DNA of 64,000 nucleotides from Sipunculus nudus. Lineage: Eukaryota; Annelida; Sipuncula; Golfingiida; Sipunculidae. The translations under genes and the position numbers were made by a program. This document shows positions 24,966 through 36,258 of the stretch, in pieces. Numbering within the stretch: the stretch's first letter is position 1; each line of letters starts with the position of its first letter. The notes beneath the pieces are model-generated. The model had not been told where the DNA came from. It did not search any database and saw nothing but the letters and a program-made list of their open reading frames with translations. Location: contig CM049306.1 of the NCBI GenBank assembly GCA_026874595.1, positions 22,555,019-22,619,018 on the forward strand, in the 5' to 3' direction.

Positions 24966-26244
24966 AATCATTCTCATAATCCCATACTACCAGATAAATT
25001 GAATTGCCAGCGGGCTCTTGAGGTATGTCCTCCTGCAAATATAGAAACAGTCACTCTCTATTGTTTTAACTTGTAAAACATGATGCACAGTATTCACGCG
25101 TTTAGCGATGGTTCGTTTGAACTTGTTATGGTTAACCTAAACTGCCTTTAATGCTCTTTTCGTTCATTAAGAACAGAGAAGCTCTCGTGATCTGGGATTA
25201 TAGGGTCTTTAGTTTTTTTTTTACCTTATGTTACTTTGCTTATAAGCTTTTGGTCGATGTATAACATTTCTGAAATAAAGATAGGGTTTCATTTAATAAT
25301 ATGCCTTATTTAAATATTCATTTAAATTATAGACAAGGAATTTTAAAATAAAATTATATTATTAAAGTTTGCCAATAAGTTTTCACCTGTTTCGTTCAAT
25401 TGAAGAATTTCGAATCATAAAAAAATAACCAATTTCCAGAAAATGTGAACCGAGGGGGAACATAAGCCGATGAGACCCATTAAATTTGGATGCAAATCCA
25501 GATAAAGGGCGGACTGGTTTTAACACTGAAAGAGTGTGGTCTTATCAGCTCTACTGAGTGTCATTCGAGAAAGACTTGATTATACTTTTAATTGATTTAA
25601 ATATATTTATAGCAAGTGGCTATGCGCACATTATTTTTTTTTTTTCATTTTGGGCATATCCTTCTAGAATTCTTCAAATTAACACAAGACGTCACTTATC
25701 GTAAGTTAACGTACATTTGATGTGATGGGTGTCTCATCTCTGTGCATACGATAGAACTAGACAATTAGATTATCTGGCGCGGTTTACTTTATTTACGAAA
25801 TATTTGGTTAATAATTGATTCCTAACATTATTACTCCTGCCTTCTACTAGGGATTGCTAAATTATTTAGTGGTCTATATACGGGGCCAACGGGTTGTATA
25901 CAGGCGATTCAGCTACCTTTTTCACAGCGGAAAAGGAACATTAATATTGCTATAACGGCAGGTGACATATTTTATAATATTAACATGAACGCTTTTGTCT
26001 GTGTAATCATATACACTGATAGACCATGTAGAAACATGTGGCTATAGCGCACGTGCAATATTATACTACAAACATAGTACAAGCGCTTGTTTATATATCC
26101 CTTTCGCTGAATACGTCACAGCCGAATCCATTGTTCCTTTACGGTTTTATGGATACGCATATAAGGTTATTATTTGTTGTGTTGAATTGTATGCCTTGTA
26201 AGGCATGTGTTATTTTGTACTTTTACATGCTTTACCTATATCCC

Positions 26245-26288
<44 letters not shown>

Positions 26289-26610
26289 CACGAAATTACG
26301 ACCACTAACGATAAGGTGGTCGCATTTTCGAGCTCGTCGTGTAAGCGAGGTCTGATATGAAAAGCAAATAAGAAGAGGGGCCGGGAATATGTGGTCAATA
26401 TTTTGAAGAATAAGAATAACGTTTGATATAAATATATAGAATTATAAAAAATATATAATCATATATCAAAATAGTAAGAATATAATATGAAATCCTGTTT
26501 TACGGTGAAATTGAAGGCGTGGTTATGTAGAAATTTTATTGATATATTATTAAAATTAATTTTCTTTGGGTATTATTTACTAATGAGTTTTCGATTAATA
26601 TTTTCTCGGT
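24966..26610. other. Unassigned region with (TA)n
   Basis: Holds a (TA)n tract at 26250-26284. The 105-codon frame at 26038-26355 runs through that microsatellite and is not supported. Confidence 0.5.
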
Positions 26611-26925
26611 CCGCCTCTTTGTTGTTTTGTATAGATGACAGCCATCATTTTGTTCGGAAATGAGAAGTCACCTGAGTCTCTTTCAACTGGTCCCACTTGC
26701 TCGCCTCAGACGCCTCGATCATGGTTGCTGGGTCATTTCCTTACAACCCGTGAGGTTACCGTAATACATTACTCTAATACATTAAATGTTGAGAGTCGAC
26801 AGGGCATAGAGAACATCATGAGTGATGCCTTAATAGCAGGGCTGACTGTAACAAAACAGAACTTTAGAAGTGTAGATTGCTGTTGTTTGCCGATATAACG
26901 AAATAGTTCGAAGATCAATGGCAAT
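26611..26925 (-). repeat. EXR repeat family, copy 3
   Basis: Matches 31915-32260 along its length. Landmarks on the plus strand: ATAGATGACAGCCATCATTT, GAAGTCACCTGAGTC, TCGCCTCAGACGCCTCGATC, GGGTCATTTCC and GATGCCTTAA. The minus-strand family frame (K-W-D-Q-L-K-E-T-Q-V-T-S-H-F-R) is interrupted right after this by an indel in the core, so this copy is broken. Confidence 0.75.
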
Positions 26926-27559
26926 AGGGACGTGTTCAGTGATTCACGTACATAATGACAAATAATAATTTTGACAGACCGCCCAAGTTTTAATAATAGA
27001 CAGTTGCTCGCAGATAGAGGTCCTCAGTCGTAAACATGCTTTGGACATGACAATATGGTATGTATTATCAAATATATCAACAAATATTATCTCATTTATA
27101 ACGTCAGAGTGACGAGAGGCAAGACTCAACAAATTAATAAAACAAATTATGGTTAGCTAAATGCAAGTTTAATGTCGTTATATGAAAAATACAGGAGATC
27201 ATGCATTACACGCGGACTATTATTTAAGCCATTTGTTCATTTTACAAATTTGCTCCCTGCACATGACAACATAGGCCTGTTTATATAGCCTATTATCAAA
27301 GATTTTAATGCAACCAAGTGTGATTCTTAACTAATTCGCAAAGGAACATCTTCCTTGACATCTTGTGAAAGGGCTCCCTAGTTCTTAAAGAAGGCACCAA
27401 CAAAATTTTACCATTATCTCTTTTTGAATGGATACAAACAGTTTTATGTTTTTGTCTCATCAGATTATGAAATAATCTTTACAGCTGGTTTTCATATTCA
27501 TAGTACTGGCCGTTCAAGTACCTCATGTTCGGTTAACATGCATCCTATTTTCCTGTCAG
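26926..27559. other. Unassigned region
   Basis: No feature recognised. Confidence 0.45.
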
Positions 27560-27640
27560 ACTTTATTTATTTATTTTTTGCCTCATACGACTCGATTTTG
27601 GTAGTCGCATCATTTCTTCACAGCCAAAGAGACTACTCCA
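27560..27640 (-). repeat. EXR-related fragment
   Basis: CCTCATACGACTCGATTTTG, GTCGCATCATTTC and TTCACAGCC match the order of landmarks in the 47.8-kb EXR copy (CCTCATATGCTTCAACC, GTCGCATCATTTCGTCAA). The core is not present. Confidence 0.4.
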
Positions 27641-28484
27641 AAGTGATTTCAAGGAATCTTAACTGAGCTTAATTACTGGTGATTTAGAACATCTCCTGCA
27701 TTAAACCTACATTTTACAATCGAGAAAAAACTACTTTTATCAAATCTGAGATGAAAAAAAAATATTTTAACGACCGTCCATCAGAGATAAACATGCATAC
27801 ATATATCTTTGTGATTTCTATATTTTTACGTCGAGTTGTGATATATTATAAAAATGTCATAGAAGACATTAGTGCTATTTCCATCCTCTAAGATTAGAGA
27901 GCCTATGACCTGCTTATTCGGCGTCAGAGTGACTTTACATCTTGCACTTAGGACCGCACTCTAACGCTCCATGAGGGTGCAAATACCTTTGTCATTCGTA
28001 CGCCTCATGGCCTACAAATAAGCTGTCACTTGGCATAAACCAGACCAGTCGTTAGCTTTTTAGTATTCTTTCAAACAACATTAACCATGTATGAGAAAAA
28101 GTCAATTTTCAAATGTCAGGCTCGCACGGGTAATATGACGACAGTTAACTTGTACGCCATACATGAAATAACTTGTTACCATAGAGACGGATTTTTACTT
28201 TGGTTTGTGAGTCCACATGTATCCCTTTGTAAGTATTCATCCCTTCTAGCCTAATGTTAAGATTATCGGCTGTTTACCACGATACTAATGCGACAGGATG
28301 GATGAACGTTGTAGTTCGTTCCCCCGTATGGCTTGTATCACGACTCACATTATATTAATATATAAATGCCTGAGTCGTGTATTCACGACTAGGAAGATAT
28401 AAGCATTCAAAACGTGAGTGCGGTTTGGCAACGATTTCTTAACTTCGATCATTAGCATAGATGATAGTTGTTATTTTACTTTAA
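27641..28484. other. Unassigned region
   Basis: No feature recognised. A short stretch at 28430-28485 (AGCATAGATGATAGTTGTTA) resembles 18618-18640 but is too short to classify. Confidence 0.45.
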
Positions 28485-28875
28485 TGATCATTCCCGTCCG
28501 TTTGTGTATGTTTGCGTGTGTTTGTTCACAATATAGCTCATGCAATTATGAACGGAACCTAATGATATTTTCGATAATGGGCCAAGGAAGAAGTGAAAGG
28601 ATTTTGGTGTTCATCCAATACAATCCACGGATTCTGGAGCTTTAACAAGGAATATTCACAAATATACGGTCACCTATTCACGAATGAACCTGGGATTATG
28701 GGCCATGAATTAAGTGAATGCACAGTGAATGCGCCGCATGAACCCGGTCACTGTTCAAATCAGGGTCGAGCGCCCAGAATTTCGGAGTGACGGTATCAAG
28801 TATGTTGGCAGAGCGTTTTTGAAACTTGTGCTCAAATTGCGGAGGCATGTATCCCTTGGGATGCAGATTTCTAGG
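28485..28875 (+). repeat. Dispersed ~350-bp repeat, copy B
   Basis: Shares with copy A (3240-3595) and copy C (6250-6530, reverse) the T/G-rich opening, TTCACAATATAGCTCATGCA, GGAATATTCACAAATATACG, CCTGGGATTATGG and the GAGTGACGGT tail. The shared reading frame contains a stop in this copy. Confidence 0.75.
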
Positions 28876-29659
28876 TTCCCTATGCTCTCCACATTTTTAT
28901 CTCTCAGAAGGGCTGGTTTAAAACATGGTTTGCTCTCGAGCTTGGTTTGATACAGGGTGTTTTCTGAAGGAAAAATTTAACATTAACTGCTTGTTGACTT
29001 ATAATGAATCTACCTTTCCATTTATTTTAGAACTTAAAGCGAAACATTACTTTTACTTTCGAAGCTGAATATTTACAAGTTACTTTATTTATAATCAGTA
29101 ATGGTAGATAAAAAAACCTACTGGCTTTTTCACCATTTAGCAAAATATGCCATTTAAGTTTTGCACCTGTGACTATGTACTTTTATTTATTTCAAAAATC
29201 ATCTTACATTATAGTATGTATACATGTATCCTCCCGGATAATTTCCTTTAGCTAATTTTTCACTTTATGGTGTTAGCTGTTTTATTAAGATGCCTTTTGG
29301 CTATATATACCGGATTTTCATTTACAATAATTAATTGTACATCTAATCGAAAGCTATTTCTCTAATCAAGAACTAATAAAACGATGCAATATGTTGTTTT
29401 GCAACTAAATAACATTGTAAAAACCTAAAAAATAAAACCTGTAAATAAAGCCTCCGGTGGATAAAATGAATGTTTGGCGTTCGTGTGGTTGCACTTGATT
29501 GTTAATGCTGTGTAACCGGATGAGTTTATTGAAAAAAAAATCGTCTCTACCTGCTTATCTATTTAGCTGTCGGGTATGTATCCTTTTAGATGAATCAGTG
29601 CAGTCACGGGGTGACCTTAATTTAGTGAAATGATCATTGATGTGTTCCCTAGATGGTTA
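28876..29659. other. Unassigned region
   Basis: Nothing recognisable, except weak similarity of 29480-29660 to the left part of the 22490 repeat. Confidence 0.4.
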
Positions 29660-29790
29660 AGTCAGGTCATGCGGAAAGTCTAATTAATTAATTGGATGGA
29701 TAGGAAGAAGTGAGATGTTCTATTGTCGGAACAACCCTAAAGCTATATTAAGGACGCCGGAACTGATGTCACTGAAACTGAAAAGCACAT
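29660..29790 (+). repeat. Diverged repeat pair, copy 2
   Basis: Counterpart of 22670-22800 in the same orientation, about 7.0 kb away. Landmarks: TAATTAATTAATTGGATGGA, ACAACCCTAAAGC, AAGGACGCCGGAACTGATGT. Confidence 0.55.
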
Positions 29791-30182
29791 AGTATAATAA
29801 GCATGATATGAAGTATGGCATGGTAGACACCCTTTTCGTTTAGCAACAAGTACGGTATATAGGGAATTGGTGTGACCAACCGCTCAAACGATCATCTTAC
29901 GGGCGTAAGGTGTACTGTTCTGCTGAACAAGACAATCTTGCCTTTAGTCATAATTGAGTAAAATAAAATATAAGTCAAATATATTCACTCTGCGGTAATG
30001 GTCTTATAATATTCCTTGGTAGCTGTGCCCCCATGTTATTTTTCAATGCCAAGGCTGCAGAGTTAACTGTGAGTTTGGTATTGTGAATCATCTTGGGTAT
30101 AGTGACTCTTAAATTGAGTTAACAAGTCATATATAATTTTAAATACTTTAGATATGTCGGCTACAGTATCAACGAGCGATAT

Positions 30183-30956
30183 TGTTACAGGTGCTCTTTT
30201 ATTGTGTGACACGGGCGTAACTCGCGTTGTTGTTACATTTTATGTTTAATCCGTACTGGTTGAACTCTCGTTGTCATGTGAGCCTTGGGTTTTCACGCCT
30301 GGTCTTGGGTCACGTGATGAGCCTGGTATGTGGAGGTACGCACAGCGATGTCTTTTCGATAATTCCTGAAACGCGTGTTTACTGTTGAGTAGGGTCCTTA
30401 TGGACTGTTCGAGAAGTGGAAAACTCCCGGCTTGGGGTTTGAAGGTATATAAAGGGGCTTTTTTTAGAACCGGGGGCAGAGAGCAGAGATTCCAGCGGAC
30501 GCAGAAGCGTGTGTCAGATTCTAAGACCTTATCCGACGAATGCGGCAATTATACATATTCAAAGATTTTCTCCTGGATTTTATGCATTTTACTTTCTGGG
30601 TTGTTGCAAGAAATTTCCACTGGACTGTCATTCTCCGAGAGTATACATTTAGGAAACTGATCGTGGTGAAGGTGTTGGTATCCAGGTACTGTACCATTAT
30701 CTTTCTATGTGATTGTATTGACTTGTTTCTGTACCGCTGTTTTACTGTATAATTGTATTAATTTAGCGTATTGTATTGTAAGGGTTGTTTTAAGAATAAA
30801 TTATAGTTATTTGTTAACGAAAAACCACTGACTTCTTTATTCATTCCCTTAGACATTTCACGCTGCCTAGTGTTACAGAATCTGATTTTTTTATCTCCAT
30901 TACAAAATTTGTGTTCATCATGCATACGTGATCTGTTTATATTAGGTTCCGTAACA
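30183..30956 (+). mobile_element. Complete solo LTR (copy 2), 774 bp
   Basis: Starts TGTTACAGGTGC and ends GGTTCCGTAACA, giving short inverted termini TGTTAC/GTAACA typical of LTRs. ATAT flanks both sides (30179-30182 and 30957-30960), a possible 4-bp target-site duplication, though weak in AT-rich DNA. It contains a TATA box at 30446-30455 and an AATAAA polyadenylation-type signal near 30795. There is no gag-pol beside it, so it is a recombination product of an LTR retrotransposon. The superfamily (Ty3-like is plausible) cannot be decided without the internal region. Frames on either strand inside it are shadows. Confidence 0.88.
30446..30455 (+). promoter_or_regulatory. TATA box of solo LTR copy 2
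   Basis: TATATAAAGG, at the position conserved with copy 1, followed by the purine-rich start of the presumed R region. Confidence 0.65.
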
Positions 30957-31914
30957 ATATATTATCATATGATAATACCGTAATATAACAAAGTATCCAA
31001 GGTATCTCTGGGATCAGTACAAGAAAGAAAAGATCTTGTAAATGTAAAACATAACCGCATGAGTACAACTCTTTTCTTTACGACAAATCATCGGAAGAGT
31101 ACACGCTGCCACTCCTGTTTTCTGTTACCGAAATTCACTAGAAGAGATAAATTTTAAATAACAAACGTTCTGTTATAAAATGAACAACGGATCTGATTGT
31201 AGAAGAGAAACCGCAGAAATTTCACATCTTTGTTCTCACAGAGCTAAGCATTATTTATTAGGAGAAAAAGTCCCAAACAACACTCCATTGTTCTGAAAGA
31301 CTGGTAACTTCTTGAACATTACGTTACTTGAATTGTGTGTTGTGATCAGTAATGATGAGAAATCCGTGTTGACGTTCTTTGTTACACCTTCTATTGTCTT
31401 AATCTGAAATTTGTTTGTGCGGGAGAAACAAACAATGATCAGCGCAATCGATTGTTCTACTGTGAATATTATTCCTCAGTCCTTAGTTTCAACAAAACAG
31501 TATGAAAAAGGAATGAAGCAGAAGTCGTGTTAATACCTTTCTTTTAGGAAAAAAGATCATGGCTTGTTAATTATTGTCTGTTAAACGTAGAAGGTAACCA
31601 AAAGATCAGAATTCTAGGTTAATATTAATGGTTAAGATATAAAACTGTCATGCTCTGGATTAGGGCATATCACCAATTTCATAAAGTTTAAAATGTGAAG
31701 CAACCGCTGAAATGCCGCTGAAATTGAAAATTGAATTTACTCTTGAACCTTATATTTCGTCCAGATTTAAAAAAAATGTATAACACTTGTTAAAGACCAA
31801 TATTGATCGAAATCTACTTAATTTTAAACCATTTTTATTCTGTAGAAGGTGTAGAAGGTTCATTGAAAAAAATTACGTTCAGCATAATGGAAGTTATATA
31901 TTACAATATATTTC
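30957..31914. other. Unassigned region
   Basis: No feature recognised. Confidence 0.45.
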
Positions 31915-32260
31915 CTGTGTTTGCTCTTTGTTGTATTGTAAAGATGTCAGCTATCATTTTTTGGAAATGATAAGTCACCGCAGTCCCCTTCAGCTTTTGC
32001 CATTTACTCGCCTCAGAAGCTTCGATCATGTTGGCGGGGTCAGTGTCTCACAACCCATACGTTTCCTCTGACACAGATAGATTATACGGTGGAGAGCCGG
32101 CTGGTAATTGAAAACATCGCGAGAGATGCCTTAACGATATATAAGCAGCGTCCCCTGCAGCAAAACATAATTTGAGAAGCGTTAATTGCTGTAAGTTACT
32201 GATAGAACATCTCCGAGTGGGCTTTATAGCAAAAGGGTTCATAGATCAATGAGAATAAAC
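31915..32260 (-). repeat. EXR repeat family, copy 4
   Basis: The minus strand holds ATGATCGAAGCTTCTGAG followed by GCGAGTAAATGG, then codons for W-Q-K-L-K-G-T-A-V-T-Y-H-F-Q-K-M-I-A-D-I and F-T-I-Q-Q-R, with the core frame intact. Farther downstream on the same strand a second open stretch (32048-32242) covers S-R-H-L-S-R-C-F-Q-L-P-A. The equivalent place in the 44.9-kb copy is shifted by indels, so a single continuous protein is not conserved. The plus strand is also open by chance (31787-32071). Confidence 0.75.
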
Positions 32261-32580
32261 AGAATCAATATACGGCACAACAAATGGATCTACAGCACAG
32301 ATACTTTTAAGTATAAACTGGTGAATGGAAGGACTTTCTAAATGTTCTCCTAAATATTGGCCAAGGAATATAAATGCATGCAATGTTTACACACTTTTAG
32401 AGCAGGACAATTCTCATGCGAAGGCGTGCTTTACAGGCTAAAACGGAGCCGACCCTTAACAATTCATGTCAGAATGTTCCCTGAGACCCTGCATGTTGAG
32501 AACCCGTGAGCTAATCTTGTGCCACAATAGACTTCTTTGGTACTGTTCACGAAATACCTTGATCAGTATTTTCACATAAT
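32261..32580. repeat. Segment homologous to 45860-46255
   Basis: Shares in order: TGGTGAATGGAAGGAC/TGGTAAATGGAAGGAC, AAATGTTCTCCT, AATGCATGCAATGTTTA, CAATAGACT, TTCGGT-type and CGAAATACCTT. It extends the EXR-linked duplication. The 45.9-kb copy carries an extra 98-bp tandem duplication. Confidence 0.7.
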
Positions 32581-32936
32581 CGGTGGCCAGAATTATTTTT
32601 TACGGCATCGCATGTTAATAGAAGGTATCCATGTGGGATCTGTCTGGTATTGGGAGGTGAAAAAGCTCTGGGTGGGTGCCATCGCGAAATTTTAATGTGA
32701 CGGTCATTTTTAAGGTCTTCCAGGTCACCAGGTATAATCTTTCGTTTTTTTTCTTGTTTGGTGTAAATACTGTTTTCCAATAAAGATGTCCATAATATGC
32801 AATTTTTTTGTTGATTGCAAATGAAAATTGTGTACTCTAAACTGATAAACTTACAGTGAATAAAGAAACGTAGATAATTTACTATATAGGACTTTGATTT
32901 CACTGAATTTGTAACCCCTGTGTCTGTTCTGTACAT
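32547..32936 (-). CDS. Orphan 129-codon frame (hypothetical)
   Basis: The protein starts M-Y-R-T-D-T-G-V-T and includes a hydrophobic and aromatic stretch (about residues 17-43) and a basic segment (K-K-R-K-I). The last residues are encoded within the duplicated segment ending at 32580. No paralogue keeps this frame and no family is recognised. Most likely chance openness. Confidence 0.12.
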   Translation of the reverse strand: MYRTDTGVTNSVKSKSYIVNYLRFFIHCKFISLEYTIFICNQQKNCILWTSLLENSIYTKQEKKRKIIPGDLEDLKNDRHIKISRWHPPRAFSPPNTRQIPHGYLLLTCDAVKNNSGHRLCENTDQGIS

Positions 32937-32955
32937 AGTCTGATCGCCCTGTCTG

Positions 32956-33300
32956 TTGGTTTGTAAGTTTGTCTCTCACTCTTCCCCGAGATGTCTGAAT
33001 CCACGGACTTCAGACTTGGTCATTAAATCATGCGTGGACCACATTAGAGCCCTATTGTTTTCTGTAAGATTGCTGTTTCCAGGGGACCCTGGCGACACGG
33101 CTACCTTTTGTTTTGCTATAGATGTCAGTTTGTTCTCAGTGTTAACATGTTTTGATAACTTGACTGCAGATTCTTCAACAATATTAAGTTGTTATATCCC
33201 TTCCATTGTAGAGATATCAAGTTATTTTCTTTCTATCTTATTGCCACGAAGCAAATCAATTCTTAAATGGATGCATTCTGCAATTTTTTTCATGTTGTGA
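32956..33300 (+). CDS. Orphan 114-codon frame (hypothetical)
   Basis: Starts M-V-C-K-F-V-S-H-S and is rich in S, L, F and I, with two hydrophobic stretches in the second half. No splice-site context, domain or paralogue was recognised. A chance frame is the default reading. Confidence 0.12.
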   Translation: MVCKFVSHSSPRCLNPRTSDLVIKSCVDHIRALLFSVRLLFPGDPGDTATFCFAIDVSLFSVLTCFDNLTADSSTILSCYIPSIVEISSYFLSILLPRSKSILKWMHSAIFFML

Positions 33301-33377
33301 TAGTGCTTATAAATGTATAATCATCTTTAAACTGTTTTTAAGAGAGAATTTAAAACAAGTGACCCATGGGTCATGAC

Positions 33378-34909
33378 GCTCAGCTGACTGGGAAGAGATT
33401 CGCAAAAGGAAAATTATCATCTGAATGGTAGTATATACCCATTCAACTAAACGATCAAACAGATTAACCAACAGGCCAAGATTGTGTCTGCATTTATATA
33501 TATATTTCAAAAATAGAAAAAAAATGTGTGAACTTAAAAAAATACAGGTGGCTCCACCAGTCTGCAGAAACTAATAAAAACACTTAATGGTCAATATACA
33601 TGCAAAGAATCATGGTGATCTCTGCATTAGTTGTTCAGATACTTCAGCTTTTGTATCAAATTTTCCATTATTCTGAGGGATACTTCGGAGCCCTACAGCT
33701 TGAAGGATATGGGAAACAGAGACCTAATTTCAGGTTTCCACAGACACTTTTCTTTGGCCTCCTTGCATGACAAGAATGAAGATTCTAGGTCCAGTTGTTT
33801 CTATTTGTACCCTGTTGACAGATAACCACATCTTAAAAGGTCTCAAAAATAGAGAAAAAAATTCGTAAAAATTTGAAAAAAAAATAGAGGTGGCGCACCC
33901 AGTCTGCAGAAACTGATGGAACACCTCATGATCAATATGTATGCGAAAAATCATGACCATCAGTGTTGTTGTTATTGAGATACTGCAGTTTTTGTATCAA
34001 ATTTTTCATTATTCTGGGGGGTATTTTGGAGCCATACAGCTTAAAGGATATGGGTAACAGAGACCTAATTTCAGGTTTCCATGGAGACTTTTCATAGGTC
34101 TCTTTTTGTGTCAAGAATAAAGATTCTAGGTCCAGTCTTTACAATTTGTGCCCTGTTATCAGATGTTCACATTTTTAAAGGTCTCAAAAATAGAGAAAAC
34201 AATTCGTAAAGAATCGAAAAATACAAGTGGCGCCACCAGTCTGCAGGAACTGATGAAACATCTCATGAATAATATGTATGCCAAAAATCATGACCATCAG
34301 TGTTGTAGTTAATGAGATATTGAAGTTTTTGTATGACATTTTTGACTATTCTGGGGGGTACTTTGGGGATCCATAGCTTAAAGGATATGGGAAACAGAGA
34401 CCTAATTTCTGGTTTCCAAGGAGATTTTTCATAGGTCTCTCATTGTGTAAAGAATGAAGATTCTAGGTCCAGTCTTTACGATTTGTGCCTTGTTAACAGA
34501 TGTTCACATTTTTAAAGGTCTCAAAAATAGAGAAAAAAAATCCTAAAAAATCGAAAAATACAGGTGGCGCCACCAGTCTGCAGGAACTGATGGAACATCT
34601 CATGATTATTATGTATGCCAAAAATCATGACCATCAGTGATGTAGTTGATGAGATATTGAAGTTTTTGTATGAAATTTTTGACTATTCTGGGGGGTACTT
34701 TGGGGCCCCATAGTTCTAAGGATATGGGTAACAGAGACCTCATTTCTGGTTTCCAAGGAGATTTTTCATGGACCTCTTAGACTGTAAAGTAACAAGTTTC
34801 TAGATCCAGCCGTTACGATTTGTGCCAGGTTAACGGACGGACGGACAGACAGACGGACGACGGACAAAGGGTGATCGCTATAGCTCAGATGACCTACAGT
34901 CAGCTGAGC
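33378..34909 (+). mobile_element. Pearl-like element with 13-bp TIRs and four 340-bp units
   Basis: Terminal inverted repeats GCTCAGCTGACTG (33378-33390) and CAGTCAGCTGAGC (34897-34909) are exact complements. The core is a tandem array anchored on TCTGCAG(A/G)AACT at 33561, 33903, 34240 and 34577 (period 337-342), with units sharing GAGACCTAATTTC, GGTTTCCA and TCTAGGTCCAG. The array is followed by TTAACGGACGGACGGACAGA, a (ACGG)n tract, and GGGTGATCGCTATAGC. The architecture matches bivalve pearl elements, which were later linked to non-autonomous Helentrons; that link is an inference. Shorter relatives lie at 6885-7475 (-) and 22826-23812 (+). No transposase is encoded. Confidence 0.8.
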
Positions 34910-35229
34910 TAAAAACACTAGCAATGTACATGCTGCTATGCCAACTGTTGTGCTTAAAATAAAAATATGATAAAATATAATGACATAATTTCAATAAAAA
35001 TATTTATTATTGAATATCTGTGACTGATTAATTTACTGGATGCAGGATTCATTTTCTTATTAACTCGAATGAAAGTCCAAGGTGTATGAAAACATTTAAT
35101 TCATATGCAAATATGATGACAGTTATAATTACAAATACTGAATACTGTTAATGCAAGTTTTTGTGTTTATTTAAGTTAAAAGAACCTAATAAAAGCTGTT
35201 AAAATCTTGATATACAAAGCATGATCTTG

Positions 35230-35500
35230 TTTGGAGCTGTAATCAGTTAACACCTTAGCACCGTAACATCGATGTACACGGTGCCTGCTGATGATAAACG
35301 TTTGTCAGGATACAAAAGTTGCATTAGGAAAATGGAGCTTTGGTTAATTACCTCCTTGTAAAAGTAACATCAAGGTGCTTGCTGATGATATGTGTTGGTA
35401 AGGATACAAAAGATGCATTACGAAAGTGGAGCTGTAATCGATTAACGATGTGTGAAAGAAATATTGATGTACCATAATAAGGATTAAGTAAGGTACATAA
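35230..35500 (+). repeat. 92-bp tandem repeat, about 2.5 copies
   Basis: The anchor CTGCTGATGAT / TTGCTGATGAT recurs at about 35286 and 35378, each followed by GGATACAAAAG(T/A)TGCATTA and GGAGCT. A third copy at 37011-37075 lies beyond two mobile-element insertions. Confidence 0.8.
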
Positions 35501-35524
35501 TTAGTCAGCTACACAGATTTATAG

Positions 35525-35903
35525 TGTTACGGAACCTAATATACACAGATCACGTATGCGTGATGAACACAAATTTTGTAATGGAGATAAAATTGTTACA
35601 CTAGGCAGCGTGAAATGTCTAGGGAAATGAATAAAGAAGTCAGTGTTTTTTTGTTAACAAATCAGATTCTGTAACACTAGGCAGCGTGAAATGTCTAGGG
35701 AAATGAATAAAGAAGTCAGTGTTTTTTTGTTAACAAATAACTATAATTTATTCTTAAAACAACCCTAACATTACAGTACACCAATTCAATTCAATTACAC
35801 AGTACAAATACAGTATAACATCAAATCAATATAATCACACAGCCTAGTAAGCGCCCGACACGAGTTACGCTCGTGTCAGACAATAAAAAGGGCACCTGTA
35901 ACA
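35525..35903 (-). mobile_element. Solo LTR copy 3, internally deleted
   Basis: On the minus strand this begins TGTTACAGGTGCC and ends GGTTCCGTAACA, the same termini as the 774-bp LTR, but is only 379 bp. The interval that would carry the TATA box (roughly 480-500 bp) is missing. A 76-bp segment (anchor CTAGGCAGCG on the plus strand at 35601 and 35677) is duplicated in tandem. The flanks ATAG and ATTG do not give a clean target-site duplication. Confidence 0.82.
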
Positions 35904-36047
35904 ATTGGAAGAGATAAGGCATGGAAACCTGTGTCCTTCTCGGCCCGTCGTACATGGCGAGAGCTTTGTATAGTGTGATGGAGTGTATACTTCAGGCTAG
36001 AATTATTACTAAATAAAGAATCTGCCGTCTCAACTGGTCACCAATAG

Positions 36048-36258
36048 CAGAAGCGGATCCAGGGGGGGGGGGGGGGGTCCAGGGGGTCCGGACCCCCCTT
36101 TTTCATCCGAAACAACCTTTTTTAAAGGCTTTTAGACAAAATTTTGCGGCCTGGACCCCCCCCCCTTTCCGGAAGTGATGACCTTTTTTTTAGGATTTTC
36201 ATTATTCCTCCTGGGTTGGACCCCCCCCCCCTTTTCCTAAATCCTGGACCCGCCCCTG
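36048..36258 (-). mobile_element. Short inverted-repeat DNA element (GGATCC-TIR), copy 1
   Basis: Ends are CAGAAGCGGATCCAGG and CCTGGACCCGCCCCTG, an imperfect 16-bp terminal inverted repeat. It is flanked on both sides by AATAG (36043-36047 and 36259-36263), a perfect 5-bp target-site duplication. The interior is dominated by G and C runs and codes for nothing. Other copies: 50755-50953 and 55195-55312, both in the opposite orientation. This is a non-autonomous DNA transposon; a hAT-like parent is possible but not shown. Confidence 0.88.

Noticed and set aside
30179-30960. ATAT flanks of the solo LTR as firm proof of a target-site duplication
   Set aside because: Four AT bases in AT-rich DNA match easily by chance; kept only as weak support.
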